A model generated the notes under the pieces. It saw nothing but the letters and a program-made list of their open reading frames with translations. It was not told the origin of the DNA and did not search any database. Shown one piece after another: positions 12,565-24,036 of a DNA stretch of 64,000 nucleotides. The position numbers and the translations under genes were made by a program. Positions within the stretch are counted from its first letter, which is position 1. The number at the start of each line of letters is the position of its first letter. The stretch is taken from contig JADCRB010000046.1 of assembly GCA_021464245.1 (NCBI GenBank), positions 3,111,214-3,175,213 on the forward strand. The letters are read 5' to 3'. This DNA is from Carallia brachiata (taxonomy: Eukaryota > Streptophyta > Magnoliopsida > Malpighiales > Rhizophoraceae).

Positions 12565-12973
12565 ACTGTTACACATCTTAAAAGCCTGGTTGCAGTGTGT
12601 CTGACCCAGAATTCGGAAGGTTAACAACAGGGCTTGGTTGGTATGGCTGGTCATAGAAATTCTATTCAAGTTTAAGGTTGTGCTATTTGACCTCCACTGA
12701 TTTTCATGCTAATATACCTGTAAAATTTTCATATGAGATGCGGACAATCGGCTCCGTTTTTATTTTCTTGCATAGATCTTTCAATTTTTGGTCTCTATCT
12801 CGCCTTCTCTTTGTTGAACAATCTACCTCCCCTTCTCTGGAAATTATTCTAAGTGAGATTGATGGCGCAGTTTAATTCATTCCAATGTTCCATTTTCATT
12901 GCCTGATGTTTGAACTTTCAAGTAATAACCAATTCCAGTTTACTGCCTTCGATATAATCATGCATTTCTTCAG

Positions 12974-13083
12974 GATGGGCCAAGAGGCCTGTGGGCTCAT
13001 GGACAAGGCCTAATTGTCTCAAGGGTATGGTCCATGAGCCCATAGGCCTGGCCGTTGAATTCTGGTTCTACCGTTGGCCCATC
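12974..13083. repeat. Nested inverted repeat (hairpin)
   Basis: The outer arms GATGGGCCAA (12974-12983) and TTGGCCCATC (13074-13083) are perfect. The inner arms AGGCCTGTGGGCTCATGGAC (12985-13004) and GTCCATGAGCCCATAGGCCT (13030-13049) pair at 19 of 20 positions. It may be a small foldback element. Confidence 0.85.
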
Positions 13084-13348
13084 TCTGAGCATGTGGAGTT
13101 TACCTAATCTCATAGAACTAAAGGATGTGAACTCAGGAGAATCTGGTGATCCAGTTCTGACGATTGAACCAGTGAAATATGCTGATTACATATTCCAACA
13201 TTTTTAGTCTTGCAAGTCGTAATTTGGCTTATTTAATTCTCAATAAACGTATAGTATTGCATTTATTTATGACCAACATCTCTAGTTGTCCACTACGCGC
13301 AGACAAATTTGAATTTTTAGGAAATTGCGTGGAAATAAAGGCATTGGA

Positions 13349-13366
13349 CTTTTTTTTCTTCCGAGC
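13349..13366 (-). mobile_element. Micro-retroinsertion (T-run)
   Basis: C(T)8CTTCCGAGC is flanked by AAATAAAGGCATTGGA (13333-13348) and AAATAAGGGCATTGAA (13367-13382), a 16-bp direct repeat with two mismatches. Confidence 0.65.
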
Positions 13367-14554
13367 AAATAAGGGCATTGAATTGAAATGGAGAAAATGA
13401 GTGAATAATTAAAAATGAGGGAATTTTTTATTTTATTTTTTTTAAGTGAGTGTAATTTATTCATAATTTTATATTACACAATAAGTGAGGTTTACTTGAA
13501 TAAAAAAATAAAAATAATATTAAAATAGTATTAAATTATGAGTTAATTTTATTCATTTAAAAAAAAAGTAAAATTAGTAATTACTAAAAAATGAAACAAA
13601 ATATAACTAATGATCAAAAGATGGTGGAAAAGATAATGGAAATGATGATAAGTTTCGGGGAAAAAAAAGTTTACGGATCCGCGGTCTAAATTGGACAAGA
13701 GTCAACGGAGAGATGACCGAGGAAGGTTGATAGAAGTGCCACATTGGTAGGCTAAACCGGCCGGTTCAACAAAAATCCGGTTGGTTCTTACTGGTTTGAA
13801 ATGGTAACTGGTATGGTGGCTCATGAGTCATGATTCGCCGAGTTACTAGTTGGATTCGACCAAAATAGTGGTCCGATCAACTTTCCTTTGGTTTTACATT
13901 TCGGCCATGACTTGTAATAGGACACGATTACAAAGACACGGAAAGTAAAGCAGATGAGGTGAGGTGAGAGACAAGACTCTTTTATTACAAAGAAACAAGT
14001 TATTTTCTTAAAATAAGGAGTTAAACTATTTGAAATAGTAATTTGGTAATGATTCGGTGCATTTCTTCACGTCTAACTCGAGTTCAAGTTTTAGTGTCAA
14101 CATTAGTGACAACACCAGTCCCCCGCCTTCTTAGCTTATCGAGTAGTTTGGTATATGACGCGTTAACACTATGATCGATTTGATAAGTCATGCTCATGCG
14201 CAATAATATTCGGGTAATGAGTTTGACTATTTGAGGCGGTTAAATGAGGTATCCTACCTGTCCAAATGTCGGTTTTAACCAAGTGATTCGATAATTGAAA
14301 TACTAGCAATGAATCTTTTTCTTTTGTGAAAAAAAAAAGAAGTTAAAATAAACAATTATGTCTCTCATTCGACATACTTTAGCGTTTCCTAAGGTTTTTC
14401 TTTGCAATATGTGGGTGTGTAAGTCAAAAACTGGCTGTCCCAAAATAATCATTTTCTTGGGGAATGACTCTTAAGTCTAAATGTGATACCACAAAAAAAA
14501 AAAAAAAGATGGCCCTCCAAGCCACGAGTCTAGGGATGAGGCAGGGGTTCCAAC

Positions 14555-15031
14555 CAAGGTTATCAGAACCGGACTGATTATCGAATCGAAAATATTAGTG
14601 GGTCAAGATTCAACCGGTTGAACCGGTCGAACCGATATTGGAACCGTATTTAATAATATATATGTGTATAAAAGTAATTATAAAAATAATATTTATAGAT
14701 ACTGATTAAATATTAATTTTTCTAATTTTAAAGATAAAATTGAAATTTTTAATAGATTTAGGACTAAATTGAACTTTTAAATTAAAGTTGATGCTTAAAT
14801 TATAATTTAAATAATATTTGAGGTCAAATGGTAATTTATGAATTTTTTAATTTTATTGGACCGGTTCAACCAGTCCGGTTTTCACCGATTTTTACCGGTT
14901 CTTGACCGATTTTTCCAGTTTTGACCGGTCCGAGTCACCTTTCGAAATTTACCTAAACCGGCCCGAATCACCGGCCAATCCCCAGTTCAACCGATCCTAC
15001 CGATCGGTCCGGTCCAGTTCTGACAACAGTA
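14555..15031. mobile_element. hAT-type MITE with 8-bp target duplication
   Basis: The element is flanked by a perfect 8-bp duplication GTTCCAAC (14547-14554 and 15032-15039). Its ends are inverted: left CAAGGTTATCAGAACCGGAC, right reverse complement TACTGTTGTCAGAACTGGAC. Sub-terminal zones are rich in ACCGGTT/AACCGGT words and the core is AT-rich. There is no coding capacity. The 8-bp duplication is diagnostic of the hAT superfamily. Confidence 0.88.
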
Positions 15032-15039
15032 GTTCCAAC

Positions 15040-18000
15040 GCTCTTTTCTCTAAAATGCTCACAGTTTGTGGGATTTAAAAGCTTTGCCTTCTTCAGAGTG
15101 TTGCCTTCTTACAGTGTTTTTAAACTTGCTTTTTCCTCTTCCTACAAATCTCTAACGGGCTAACGACTAGTTACTATTGTGTTTAAAAAAAATGATAAAA
15201 AATATGGTGCTATATTTACAAGGCCTGAACATCGATATCATTCTGTATCATATGCATGCGTACGGGGACATTCCAAGTTCACCTGCTTGCTTGTGTTTTT
15301 TTAATTGCCTGTACTGACCATCCAAGTGAGATTTAGTCAGGAAACTATTTGGAAATTGCCTGATTATTGACTGCATATATTCTATGTTTACGACAAAGAA
15401 AACTATAGTCACAAATTTGTTTGTTTTCCTTGCTGAAGATGTGATCTATATCATCAGAAAAGATTTAATTAAAAGGGTATGACTTAAATTTTATGAATTG
15501 TTATATCATAATGTCACGTCGTGTGGATATATGTATAAAACATACACGCAACTAACATTTCCCTTTCAATAATCTACTGCATGAAGTTATTTCATATCAC
15601 GCATAGTCAATCAGAGGACTAAGCAAAACCAAGCAATTTGTTTGCATTTTTGCACCTTTGGTTGTATTAGGTCTCAAATGTCAACTATATTCTATTCATC
15701 CAAATAAAGAGCGAATTCTCGAAGCTTCTCTACGCATGCTCGTTCTGAGAGGATATTCTATTACTCTTATTCACATTTTTGGTTCGCCAGTCAAAAGAAC
15801 GGAAAATGCAGTATACTACTGAAACTTACCTATGCTAATAAATGTACAAACCCAATGTCAATCTGATGAGTTACATTTGATGGTAATAGTAAAGAGGCAC
15901 GGCCCTCAAGAAGAAGCCACGGCTCCTTTTGTTTTGCGCTCCGTCTAAATAAGGGAATCAAGGGAATCGTGTTAAGGGCTGTGGCCCCTTAATAATGTTC
16001 TATATTTAATTACCGGTGATAATTGACACCGGCGCCGCCACCTTATTTTCATCTAATTGTTGACCACAATTTTTCTTGCAAACAAAGGCGTGGCCATTTA
16101 ATAAAAAATAAGGAAAGACCAAATAGGAGCTGCTATTTTATTATCAAAAAAAAAAAAAAGTTTGATTTTCATATTTTAGTAGGTATATTTAGCATCTATA
16201 TTATGACAAATTTATCTAATTTTATAATAAAATTGATAAAATATATATAAAAAATTAACACATTATTTTTTATTATAAAAATAATAAGTATAATTATATA
16301 AATAATTAAATTCGTCACAAAATTTAAACATTATACGTGTACTATCTGAATACTAATATATGTATACTAAATCAAGTCTCTTTTATTATATCCTTCATTT
16401 AAGCAGTTGTTTTCTGACTTAGAGATTACATATTTATAGATGTATGACCGCCCAGTATCACAAGGATGCAATTTTCTTTATAGACTCTGTGCCATTTGAC
16501 TACATTAATGGTATATTTTTCTCATCAACAAGGGCAGCAGGTTGAAATTTATGAAAAGAAATTTCGAGCAGAGTATTCCAAAAGTTGCTGCATATGCAGT
16601 GTCCAAAAACTTAGTCCTTGTGTTCGCCACCCAACTCATCATTAAAGTCTAATTGTCAATGTTCACTTTTTTTTATTTTGTCTTAAAAAATCACTTCCAT
16701 TTTAGACTATGTCTATGCAAATATTGTAAAAATTCATAGTAATTTTCTAATTAAGGAAAAAAATTATGAGTGAACTCAATTTAGAAAGTAGACGGAGTCA
16801 GTGTATGTTTAATACATTTCTTCGAAACTTGTTAAGACAAAAACTGATTTGCCCCTCTCTTTAATTCTAACAAAAATTGGACCTTGTCTGATGTCCACCC
16901 ACTTCAAAGAATCCTGTTCCTGTGTAGACTAATAATCCGATGCATGCATGTGCCCTTTTTTCTGCTCAGGATCCACATCCCGAGTCAATCTCTATGCAAG
17001 TTTATGCCTTTTTTTTTTTTTCTTTCGTCCGAGAGTCTCTAATATTTAAAAATTGTATAGACCTCTAACTAATTTAGAGTCAATAAGAAAAACTCATAAA
17101 AGAGATAAAGCTCTTCTCAACATTTATTTTTTTCATATATAAAACTTAAATATAATATTTTATTTAAAGAAAACTGAACTTTACACACTATTTAAATTAT
17201 CAAACCTTATTTGATGTATACTTTTTTTTTTCCCAGTAGTGAAAGTGACTGGCCGAACAAAATTCAAAAATTATCTTGGGCTTTTATTGACTGGCATAGC
17301 GAAAATTCCTTTTCTTTTTGTTTAAAATTAGTCATTTAGTTGAGAGTTAACTAATTTGAACGATTTCAAATAGGACCTCAGTAGATGGTAAAATTTTTCA
17401 ATAAATATTTAACGAACTACATTCTCAAGATCTGAACTTAAAATCTCTGATTAAAGAACAACAAACTTCTATTATCTGTACCACTATCACCTGATTATCG
17501 AAAATTCTTTTGTGGTGCAATAAGCACATAGAAGGATTAGTTTTACCCACATACTTTGAACAACTTAAAAATCACCAGACTTTAACAAATTTCATCTGAT
17601 TTTTCCAGGGACTAAGCCTTGGGCGGTTTTAATAATGCTTCCTTCCATCGTACGAGGTTTTGCGGGTTTATTGAATTGCTTAACGTTAATAATATGCTTA
17701 ATTCTTGCATGATTGTTAATCTATCCAAGGAATATTTTGGCATATTAAAAATTGACCAGATCGAGATCAACGTGTTTCAAAGGATCGGCCATTTTTATAT
17801 TGTACAGTCGTTGTATATCTATTAGCTGGGCGTGAAACAATTAGAGGACAGACCAATTAACAAGTTAAACTCACATGATAATCAAGTTTATGAAGGTTTG
17901 ATATTTTAATGCTATGTATAATCCTTCTTTGTTTGACTAACACACAAACTTCAATGTTAATCCCCCTTTTTTTTTTATTTCAGGAATGTCGTAGACAAAT

Positions 18001-21000
18001 AGCATTCTGAATTGAAATATTAATTTCTAACCAGCATAAGAGCAGATAAATTTGAATTCTTCTACATGCTTGAAGCATGAGATGAGATACATGTTAAAGT
18101 AAATTAGCTGCGTTGCTTTTTTTCAATTTGGTGCAAGTAAATCATATCATTAAGAAGGAAAAAAAAAAAAAAAAGGAATTTTGGAGGGCTTCGTATAAAT
18201 GAATTTTGGCTAATAAGACGAACGTACAAAGAGTAGGTTTGGAGATTACCTTCTAGTTGAAATAATTACTGATAAATAATTTTTACACTAAAATATCTTT
18301 GTAATATTATTCTTAAAAAATAAAAACACAATTTATCAAATAATCATTTTATCGTTTAACATCAACGAAAAAAAGTCATTTTAATCATTTTAATCAAATA
18401 TTATAATTTTATTTAAATTATCAATAACAAAACTAATAAAAAAATCGATACTCTACTGCAGTAATGTAGAGTTGGATTCTCAAGTGGTGCTTCAAGTCCT
18501 CACATAAGGCGTTCCTAAAACTCATCCACAAAGCAATCTCGTGGGTGAATGTCGTCACTTGATGCAATGGCCTTGGATACTGCATTTCGCACATGTGTAC
18601 TGCAAAGCTAATACTGTTGTAGATTGACTGGCCACATACACTATCTTTTTTTGATATTGGCCTACATGAACTGCAGCAGCTACTAAAAGGACTATGCTAA
18701 CTTCCTTTTTGTGACCAGTTTGGCGTTCATTTTATAAGAGCAGCTATTTAACTTTATTTGTTTTTTCCCTTAAAATAAAAAATAAAAAATCAACAACAAT
18801 ATCAACAATTAATGTTATACGGACCTAAGGCTAAAGTCTCTGAGTTCTCTTCGATGCCTGCCGATTCCAATAATTTTATTATGTTTAAAATTTGAATACT
18901 GTTACATGACTGAAAAAAATTTATTTGAGAAATTTTTTGATTGAAATTTATTTGATTCATTGTATAATTGTGTAGATTATAAATATAATAAAAAAAGATT
19001 AAAAAAATTACTATTTTTTATTATATAATAAATCTATATATTTACAAAAACTTCTTAGTTGTATTTCAGAACTTATTTGGACAATTTAGCTTTCAACAAC
19101 AAATTTTTCCGGTAATTTGGCTTCTGAACTTTTTCTTTTTTTCTGGCTCAATTCAAAAGCCTGTTTAACTATAAGTTCTATAATAAAAATATTTTTTTTT
19201 TCCACAAATTCTATTTTTTCAAATTTAAATTTAAAATTTTTAAAATAAAAATTTAAATTCTTACTGTTAGATAGTTCAACCAACTTTTTCCTTAAAACTT
19301 CAAACAAGTACGTACCATAAAACCATTTGTGGTGGTGGTTAATGTACGTGGAAGCATATTATGCAATCGCGCTAAATTACACGGAGTCCGACTAGGCGGA
19401 TGCCTTGGGCTTGACTGCGTGGAACACGCGACGCATTAAATCATGTTTTTGTTTTGGGTAATCTAATCAAATAATATTGATAAACGCCATGCCGCTCGAT
19501 TAATTTCTAACACTCATGCATATCACGTGTATATTTTTATTAATGTTTCATTTTTTTGTTTGCTACGTAGGAATAAATTGTTGACGGTGCATACTTTATT
19601 TGTGTTCATAAAATTAACTTTTTAACCTATTTATAAATTTTATTTCACATACTTGATTTACATCTAATTTTTTTTTGATCTATAAAGAGACTTATTGAAG
19701 ATTTAGAAAGAAAAAAGTGAGGTTAAATAAGATTTGAACCCCACCTAATAATTAAAAGACACTCTATTCAATCAATTAAAAAAATTAGGTGTTGTGATGA
19801 ATATTTAAAAAATTAAGTCTTATCTTATATTTATCTTTTTTTTTTTTTTTTTTTTGGAGATATCCTACTTATTCCACGTTTATCAATACACCATAACTTT
19901 AAATTATTGGCTAAAGTACAATTTTGTTTATTAAAATATTGCCTCGAAGAGTTACACTCTTTAAAAGTGCCGTAGATAGGGTTGTTAAACTTAAAATAAA
20001 ATAAAATAAAAGAAAAGGAAACCTATGTCAAAAAAAAACAAAGAAAAAGAAACCGATGACACACATGGCCGTTGTAACATGAACTTGTCTTCGCCTACGG
20101 CACTAAATGTTCAACCCATTAGCTGGCTGGTGTGGGTCGTCCGGTTGCAGGCGTGGGACATACAGAGTCCGGGCGTAACATCCATATGAGTGTACCAATA
20201 AGGAACGCGCAACAACCCAAAATAAAAAACTAAAAGATCAAGGATTAATGCCTGGTTATTATCGACGGCGTTAATGAGTGGTTATTATCAACGGATTAAG
20301 GAGGCATTTGGCAAAAAAAAAAAAAAAAAGATAAAATTATTAGTCTTTTATTTATTACTTAACTTTGATTGAGACTTGAATTTAAGATTTTAAATTTTAT
20401 AAACGAATTTTATATTAATTGAACTGTAATTCATTGATATAAATTTAGTCATTGGTTAGTTTTGTTGGCACGATTACTAGTTGTAGTCTTCTAGAGGAGT
20501 TCTTATAATTAATGCTTCTATTTCCTGCTATTCAGGGAATAATAGAGGGGAAAAATTTTTTGTTCCAATTTTTGGTCATCATATGAATTTAATTTTCCTA
20601 AAATTACTTAGTCTTAATGTGGATATATTATTTGTCTTTGGTCGGACAGAACAGAGCAATTAATCGATGTGTAAGTAAGCTAATCCGAAAACACAACGAT
20701 AACTATAAACTAAAAAGAAATTATCATTGGTAACATGAAATGTAGTTTAAGTACATGAAATTTTATTAATTGATAAAATTGTTGTCCCTCGATAATGAAA
20801 GAGAGAAAAAAAAAAAAAAAGGAGAGAGAGATTAACTTATGCCTTCCGCATGGAATTTTATTCATTGTCAAAAGTCTCCAGCATAGTCCTGCGTTTATAG
20901 TAGAATTAGTTGAGAAATCTTGCTATGATTTATTAAACCTGTGCTTGGATTTTAAAGGCCCTGTTCTTATTCAGTGGTATTTTGGTCTCCCTTATAGTCA

Positions 21001-21985
21001 AAAAAAAAAAAAAAAAAAAAAGGGTTTTCCGCCATATTTAATTTACCTAGATCTTTCAAACTTTCTCTCCATAATCTTCACGGTTTTTCTTATTTATTAT
21101 AGATCAATGGTTTATTTCGTCGATTAACTTTACGAGAATGTCTAATTTGACTCTTTTTTTTTATAAGTGTAAATTACTCATAATTTTATACCATAAATTA
21201 ATAAAGTCTACTTAAAATAAAAAATAAAAAATTAAATTTATGTAATACAAAATTATTAATAAATTATACCCATAAATAATACAAGTAAAATAGTAATCAC
21301 CTAACTTTACAGCTACAGTGGAAAGCCATATGCACCTAAAAACTTTCTTACATCATCATCTTTTGGTCTCATCAAATAGAAAAATACACAAATGGTAATA
21401 CAAGAGAAGCAAATTGCTTGACTGCTAGTTAGCATATATACTAAAATAATTTTACAACAATATATATTTTTATCTGTTAACGTCGGCGTTATTTTTTGAC
21501 TCTTTGCAGATGGGTTGCCAGTTCCTCCGCTTTGACGATATCTGAAATTCCACAATTGCAGCGAAAAATAAGTATTTTTTTTCCTCTTCTCCCCAAGTTA
21601 TTATTATTATTTTCTTTGGTTATGTTTTTTAACGCGTCATAGACATTTAAAAAAACATAATCAAATAATAAAATAGAGCAGCCACGATGCCTCCCAATTG
21701 TGGACTTTGAACTGTTCTACAATATCAATATATTCCGTTGCTGCAATATATATCCTCTTTTATAATTAAAAGAGATGAAGACACACAATAATCAGAATTT
21801 CTTCTTTTATTAATCCTTTTTATCAAGTGGATATGTCAAAGGACAACAAATTTCAGAAAAAAGATCAGAAGGGGATAGCTCTTGGCCGACATATACATGG
21901 GATTAAGGACTGTACCTGCAGTTGTTAACAATAATAAGATATAAGTAAAAGAAGGGCGAAAAAAAAAAACTCAAAAAAAGGGAGA
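15040..21985. other. Long gene-free AT-rich region
   Basis: No coding exon, tRNA or rRNA is recognisable here. Many A and T homopolymers and short low-complexity open frames are present. One micro-insertion lies at 20028-20039. Confidence 0.6.
20028..20039 (+). mobile_element. Micro-retroinsertion, TGTC(A)n type
   Basis: TC(A)nC is flanked by AAAGAAAAGGAAACCTATG (20009-20027) and AAAGAAAAAGAAACCGATG (20040-20058), a 19-bp direct repeat with two mismatches. Because the repeat ends in TG, the insert can be read as TGTC(A)n, the same tail as at 23370 and at 54629. Confidence 0.55.
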
Positions 21986-21989
21986 GTCT

Positions 21990-22420
21990 ATTTTGAGTAT
22001 ATATACTTATATTCAAATTTTAAGTATTTATATATAATTTTAAAAATTTGAATAGTTGGTATATAAAATTAAAATTTTGAATAGAAGTACTACAAATTTG
22101 AGTCCATTTAAATCTATTTTTATTCAAATTTTGAGTATTTGTACATAATTTTAAAATTTTAAATAGTTAGATACTCAAAATCAATAATTTGAGTAGATAT
22201 ACTAAAAAATTAAGTATATTACTACTCAAATTTTAAATATTTTTACATAATTTTAAAAATTTGAATAGTTGATGCTGAAAACTAAAAATTTGAGTAGAAG
22301 TATTAAAATTTTGAGTATATGTATATAATTTCAAAATTTTAAGTAGTTAAGTGATCAAAATTAAAATTTTGAATAAGAGTATTAAAAATTTGAGTAAAAC
22401 TACTAAAAATTTTTATTTTT
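21990..22420. repeat. Decayed tandem repeat built on an AATTTTAAAATTTTGA motif
   Basis: The words TTTTGAGTATTT, TACATAATTTTAAAA, TTTGAATAGTTG and AAAATTTGAGTA recur at roughly 115-125 base spacing through the interval, with substitutions. No gene is present. Confidence 0.7.
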
Positions 22421-22755
22421 TAAAAATCTATATAATTTAAATTTTTTTTATTTTATATCTAAAGATAATTCTATATGCATATCTGTATTGTGCAATGAAA
22501 ATATTAATATAAAAAAAATTTTAAATTTATTTACAACACATAATAAATTTGAGGGCAAAAAAAAAAAACCTTGGCAATGTAACACGTTTTCCTCCAAAAA
22601 GAAAAAAGGTGTTTGTTGTAGCTCTAAAAAACAATTGTCGCACACGTTCAAGGAGGGCAAAAAAAAAGAAAAAAACTCAAAAAAAGGGTGGGAAAAAAAA
22701 AAAACGTGCACGTTAGAGAAAAGAAAAAAAAAACTTAGATAAATAAAAAAGTAAT

Positions 22756-22791
22756 GGGCAACCGGTTGCTACATTGAACAACCGGTTGCCC
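22756..22791. repeat. Perfect hairpin GGGCAACCGGTTG
   Basis: GGGCAACCGGTTG (22756-22768) and CAACCGGTTGCCC (22779-22791) are perfect 13-base inverted arms around a 10-base loop. Each arm also holds the palindrome AACCGGTT. Confidence 0.9.
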
Positions 22792-23369
22792 CCATAACAT
22801 TTATTACCAAGTCTTCTTCAGTCATTTAATGAAGTAAGTTTAGATAGATTCTGTCTAAAAACTGCCTTAACGAACCTTATCTGCCAGCTAGAATAAACGC
22901 CGTCAAAGGTGGAATAATTATACTTGACTAACATTAATTATCTACTTCTCCAAGAGCTCCTCGAGAGATGGAAGAGAGCTAGTAAACGTATAATCTAGGC
23001 TTAGTCAACAAAAACATGAGATTGTTATATACAAAAAAAAAATGTAAAAAATTATAAGCAATAATTACGATTATATATTTGTAAGTTATGCCTATTTTTC
23101 GTATGTTTATATTGCTTCCGTAATTCTCAAGAATAAAAGAGCTCATTTGGTTGAAAAAAAAAAGAATAAAATAGTTCATTGTGGATCTTCTGACTCTGCC
23201 ATAAATAATCAAATTATTATTGAAACAAGAAGGCAAAATTAACTCGTCCTGTGCACGCATAAAAATAACATCCCATGTGAAACCCAAGACATTGGAGCAC
23301 TTAGATGAAAAGGACTTCAGTTCCCCCAACAGATTAGCCGTCAAAACAAACAATCAACAACCAACACTA

Positions 23370-23388
23370 TGTCAAAAAAAAAAAAAAA
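23370..23388 (+). mobile_element. Micro-retroinsertion, TGTC(A)n
   Basis: TGTC plus about 15 A is flanked by a perfect 17-bp direct repeat ATCAACAACCAACACTA (23353-23369 and 23389-23405). Confidence 0.85.
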
Positions 23389-23900
23389 ATCAACAACCAA
23401 CACTACAACAACAATTGTTCGATATGAGACATATTTGATAAAATTTTTAAGTGGAATAAATGTGAGAGTAAAGTAACATAAATAGTTAGATAATTAAATT
23501 TTAAAAATATAAAAAAATAAAGAAAAAAAATACAAATCTCAATTTTGGTGTCCGAATTATGATTGCATGGCGCAGGTAATAATAAAGAAAAAAATAAAGA
23601 ATTAAAATACAAATCTCAATTGCCTATGGTACTCAAAAATAAAAAATATAACTATAATTTTCAAAAATTATCCTCTCATTTCAATCGAACGCAATTGGAA
23701 CGGGAAAAAATTCGGGTTGCCTATGGTGCTCAAAAATAAAATAGACTATTAGATTATCTTGGACTGCATGGCGCAGCTTGCAACGGAAAGAATGTGGGCG
23801 AAACAACGTGGAAACTTATGAAAAATGAGGCAATAGTAAAGCAGTCCGGCCTGAGACTTTTCAACGCGCCAAAATCTGAACCCATCCTCAAGCCTTCTGC

Positions 23901-23907
23901 TATAAAT
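23901..23907 (+). promoter_or_regulatory. TATA box of the DXS gene
   Basis: TATAAAT lies 136 bases before the DXS start codon in otherwise mixed sequence, a normal plant spacing. Transcription should start near 23933. Confidence 0.65.
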
Positions 23908-24036
23908 GGCCCCCATTGCAGTCTCTCTAATGCATTCAAAAGCTCTGAAAAAGCTTTTAGTGTTAGAGAGTAATAGAAAGAGGAGAAGGAGAAAACGACT
24001 GGCTCCCCCCATCGCTTAGATCACAAGAAGTAAAAA

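Larger units (their letters stand above)
12565..14554. other. Gene-free AT-rich region
   Basis: This region holds the 3' UTR of ARL1, a nested hairpin at 12974-13083, one micro-insertion at 13349-13366 and otherwise AT-rich DNA. No supportable gene or RNA is seen. Confidence 0.6.

Noticed and set aside
22448..22742. Overlapping Lys-rich and Phe-rich open frames
   Set aside because: They are translations of A- and T-rich low-complexity DNA on the two strands.
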